Shown here: positions 63,701-64,000 of the stretch, in pieces | Layout of the letters: each line of letters starts with the position of its first letter | Numbering within the stretch: position 1 is the first letter of the stretch | Assembly (NCBI RefSeq): GCF_000429125.1 | Contig: NZ_AUBG01000006.1 | Span: forward strand, 248,001 to 312,000 | DNA: 64,000 bases | Direction: 5' to 3' | Origin: Aequorivita capsosiphonis DSM 23843 | GTDB lineage: Bacteria > Bacteroidota > Bacteroidia > Flavobacteriales > Flavobacteriaceae | Position numbers and translations under genes: made by a program | The notes under the pieces: model-generated | Told to the model about the DNA's origin: nothing | Seen by the model: only the letters and a program-made list of their open reading frames with translations | Databases searched by the model: none

Positions 63701-63774
63701 ATGACAGTGTGAAACGTAAAAAGGTTGAAGATCTAGTTAAAAAGAAAGAAGAGGAACCGGTTTTAGAGGCCTAA
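60748..63774 (+). CDS. secDF: Fused SecDF protein translocase subunit
   Basis: The 1008-residue protein joins SecD and SecF. The SecD half has LDLKGGINVILQV near 90, the P1 periplasmic domain with an acidic insert (STETEEDDVSKLLGGQDVND, about 280-300), and GMSVDANVLIFERIKEELAK in its helices. The SecF half begins near 690 and has GVDFVGGRTYTVRF and SLNDTVIVFDRIREYFGEHP. It uses the proton gradient to pull exported proteins out of SecYEG. The fusion is typical for Bacteroidota. It has its own promoter and terminator. Confidence 0.97.
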   Translation: MQNKGLITVFAILFGLVSIYQLSFTFVASKVEGNAKEFAQSKFSEDEPHEREAAAARYLDSVATSPVFLGIDYKTAQEKELNKGLDLKGGINVILQVSVKDILKGLANHTKDPAFNQALEKASELQQNSQDTYLELFFKAFDEIPGENNLASPDIFFNKNLEDDINVGMTNSQVKTVIERKVDESITSAFEVLRKRIDKFGVTQPNIQRLGKSARILVELPGAKDVSRVRKLLQSTAQLEFWDVYKFEDVAGFLQAADTKAGEIEMAKAGAETETTKPVVDSTETEEDDVSKLLGGQDVNDSLVDDNKANPILSKMVSLGTQGGPVIAVFRLKDTATINAYLRNPQIKSLLPNELRFAKLVWGLPESNPQLNGEETTALYALKGNRDNVPPLGGSVVVDASQEYDNLSRVVVSMQMNGQGAKIWEQMTGDAYQNQSQIAIVLDDIVYSAPGVTSGPIAGGRSQISGNFTVPQGQDLANVLRAGKLPASAEILQGEVVGPTLGHEAINSGVMSFLLALGIVLLWMIFYYGKAGIFADIALMVNILFIFGILAGLGAVLTLPGIAGIVLTIGMSVDANVLIFERIKEELAKGKAQKDAIKDGFNNALSSILDANITTGLTGLILLVFGTGPIQGFATTLLIGIATALFTSIFITRLFIDSYTKNGKALPCSTSLTKNLFTDVHIQFLKKRKIAYIFSAIMILVSLTSLFTIGLNQGVDFVGGRTYTVRFAKDVNSAEIQDDLIKTFGSAEAKTYGGDNQLKITTKYKVEETGTDVDNEIEHMLFETVKKEMPADMTYEEFVGDSEGKTIGRMESYKVSPTIADNIKKDSFWAVLGALLVMFLYILLRFRKWQFGLGAVAAIFHDVLIVLGIFSLTYRFMPFSMEIDQAFIAAILTVVGYSLNDTVIVFDRIREYFGEHPNWKMGKIVDVALNSTLGRTLNTSFTTLVVLLCMFFFGAESIRGLLFAIIVGIFVGTYSSLFIATPLMYDSVKRKKVEDLVKKKEEEPVLEA

Positions 63775-63795
63775 GCTTCTCCTTTCTTAAGTAAT

Positions 63796-63838
63796 AAAAA
63801 AGACCTTTCCATTAAGTTGGAAAGGTCTTTTTATTTGT
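63796..63838 (+). terminator. Terminator of secDF
   Basis: AAAAAAGACCTTTCC pairs with GGAAAGGTCTTTTT around ATTAAGTT, with a T run. The remaining 63839-64000 bases hold no gene I can support. Confidence 0.92.
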
Positions 63839-64000
63839 AGTAAGCACTAAATAAAAAATGTGCTTGATGTAATATGAAAAGTGTAAAGCTTATCGATTAA
63901 AAAATCTCAACTCCATATTGCGCTATACTTTGCAAGAATTAATCAATTGCTAAGCTTATTTAAGTAGGCGTTATTTATTATCGCGACTAAATTTCATCAT

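Noticed and set aside
63971-64000. Possible C-terminal end (MMKFSRDNK) of a minus-strand gene entering from the right edge
   Set aside because: Only nine codons are visible and any frame could be open over that length; no support.

Overview
The window looks like a chromosomal segment of a flavobacterium (Bacteroidota, Flavobacteriaceae). The supporting signs are AT-rich intergenic DNA, Bacteroidota-type promoters (TTG, about 19-20 bases, TAnnTTTG), a fused SecDF, a secreted protein with a type IX secretion C-terminal domain, a DUF6090 protein, a lycopene cyclase, and a LytTR regulator paired with a TPR histidine kinase. I cannot name the genus from sequence alone. I see no rRNA, tRNA, CRISPR array, prophage or complete insertion sequence. 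Layout: 1-16.5 kb is one long run of minus-strand genes. In transcription order it starts with a TPR histidine kinase and a LytTR regulator. Then come several secreted NTF2/SnoaL-like proteins mixed with a zinc alcohol dehydrogenase, an extended SDR reductase and an O-methyltransferase. It ends with secreted peptidases (M28, M19, S33-type) and an amino acid permease. 16.7-24.9 kb holds a DoxX-like membrane protein divergent from an ECF sigma factor, a T9SS-sorted repeat protein, a DEAD-box helicase, a GtrA protein, an aldo/keto reductase and a second APC permease. 25-35 kb is accessory in character: a mosaic of small hairpins, crtY, two type II toxin-antitoxin pairs, an Mrr-like nuclease beside a two-helix membrane protein, a large PLP enzyme, lipoproteins and gene fragments. 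35-56 kb is mostly housekeeping: an S9 peptidase, NhaA, Ffh, FolD, an operon of AI-2E/VOC/DCC proteins, a HerA-like ATPase, QueE, GyrB, malate dehydrogenase and a B12-dependent ribonucleotide reductase. 56.3-59.8 kb looks like a copper-handling locus: a small Cys-motif protein, an OprC-like TonB receptor with a CxxxM motif, and a Met/His-rich lipoprotein. The window closes with a membrane-anchored unknown and SecDF. Intergenic DNA is unusually rich in structure. There are several unrelated runs of 6-7-base period words, TCCCGATAnCTATCGGGA palindromes (one inside a coding sequence), and a cluster of 8-bp hairpins with changed stems but the same AAC loop. Imperfect direct repeats also flank a HigBA-type toxin-antitoxin pair. 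The most promising leads are the secreted SnoaL-like cluster, the copper trio, the covarying hairpin mosaic, and the four-helix-bundle gene bracketed by inverted short repeats between ffh and folD.
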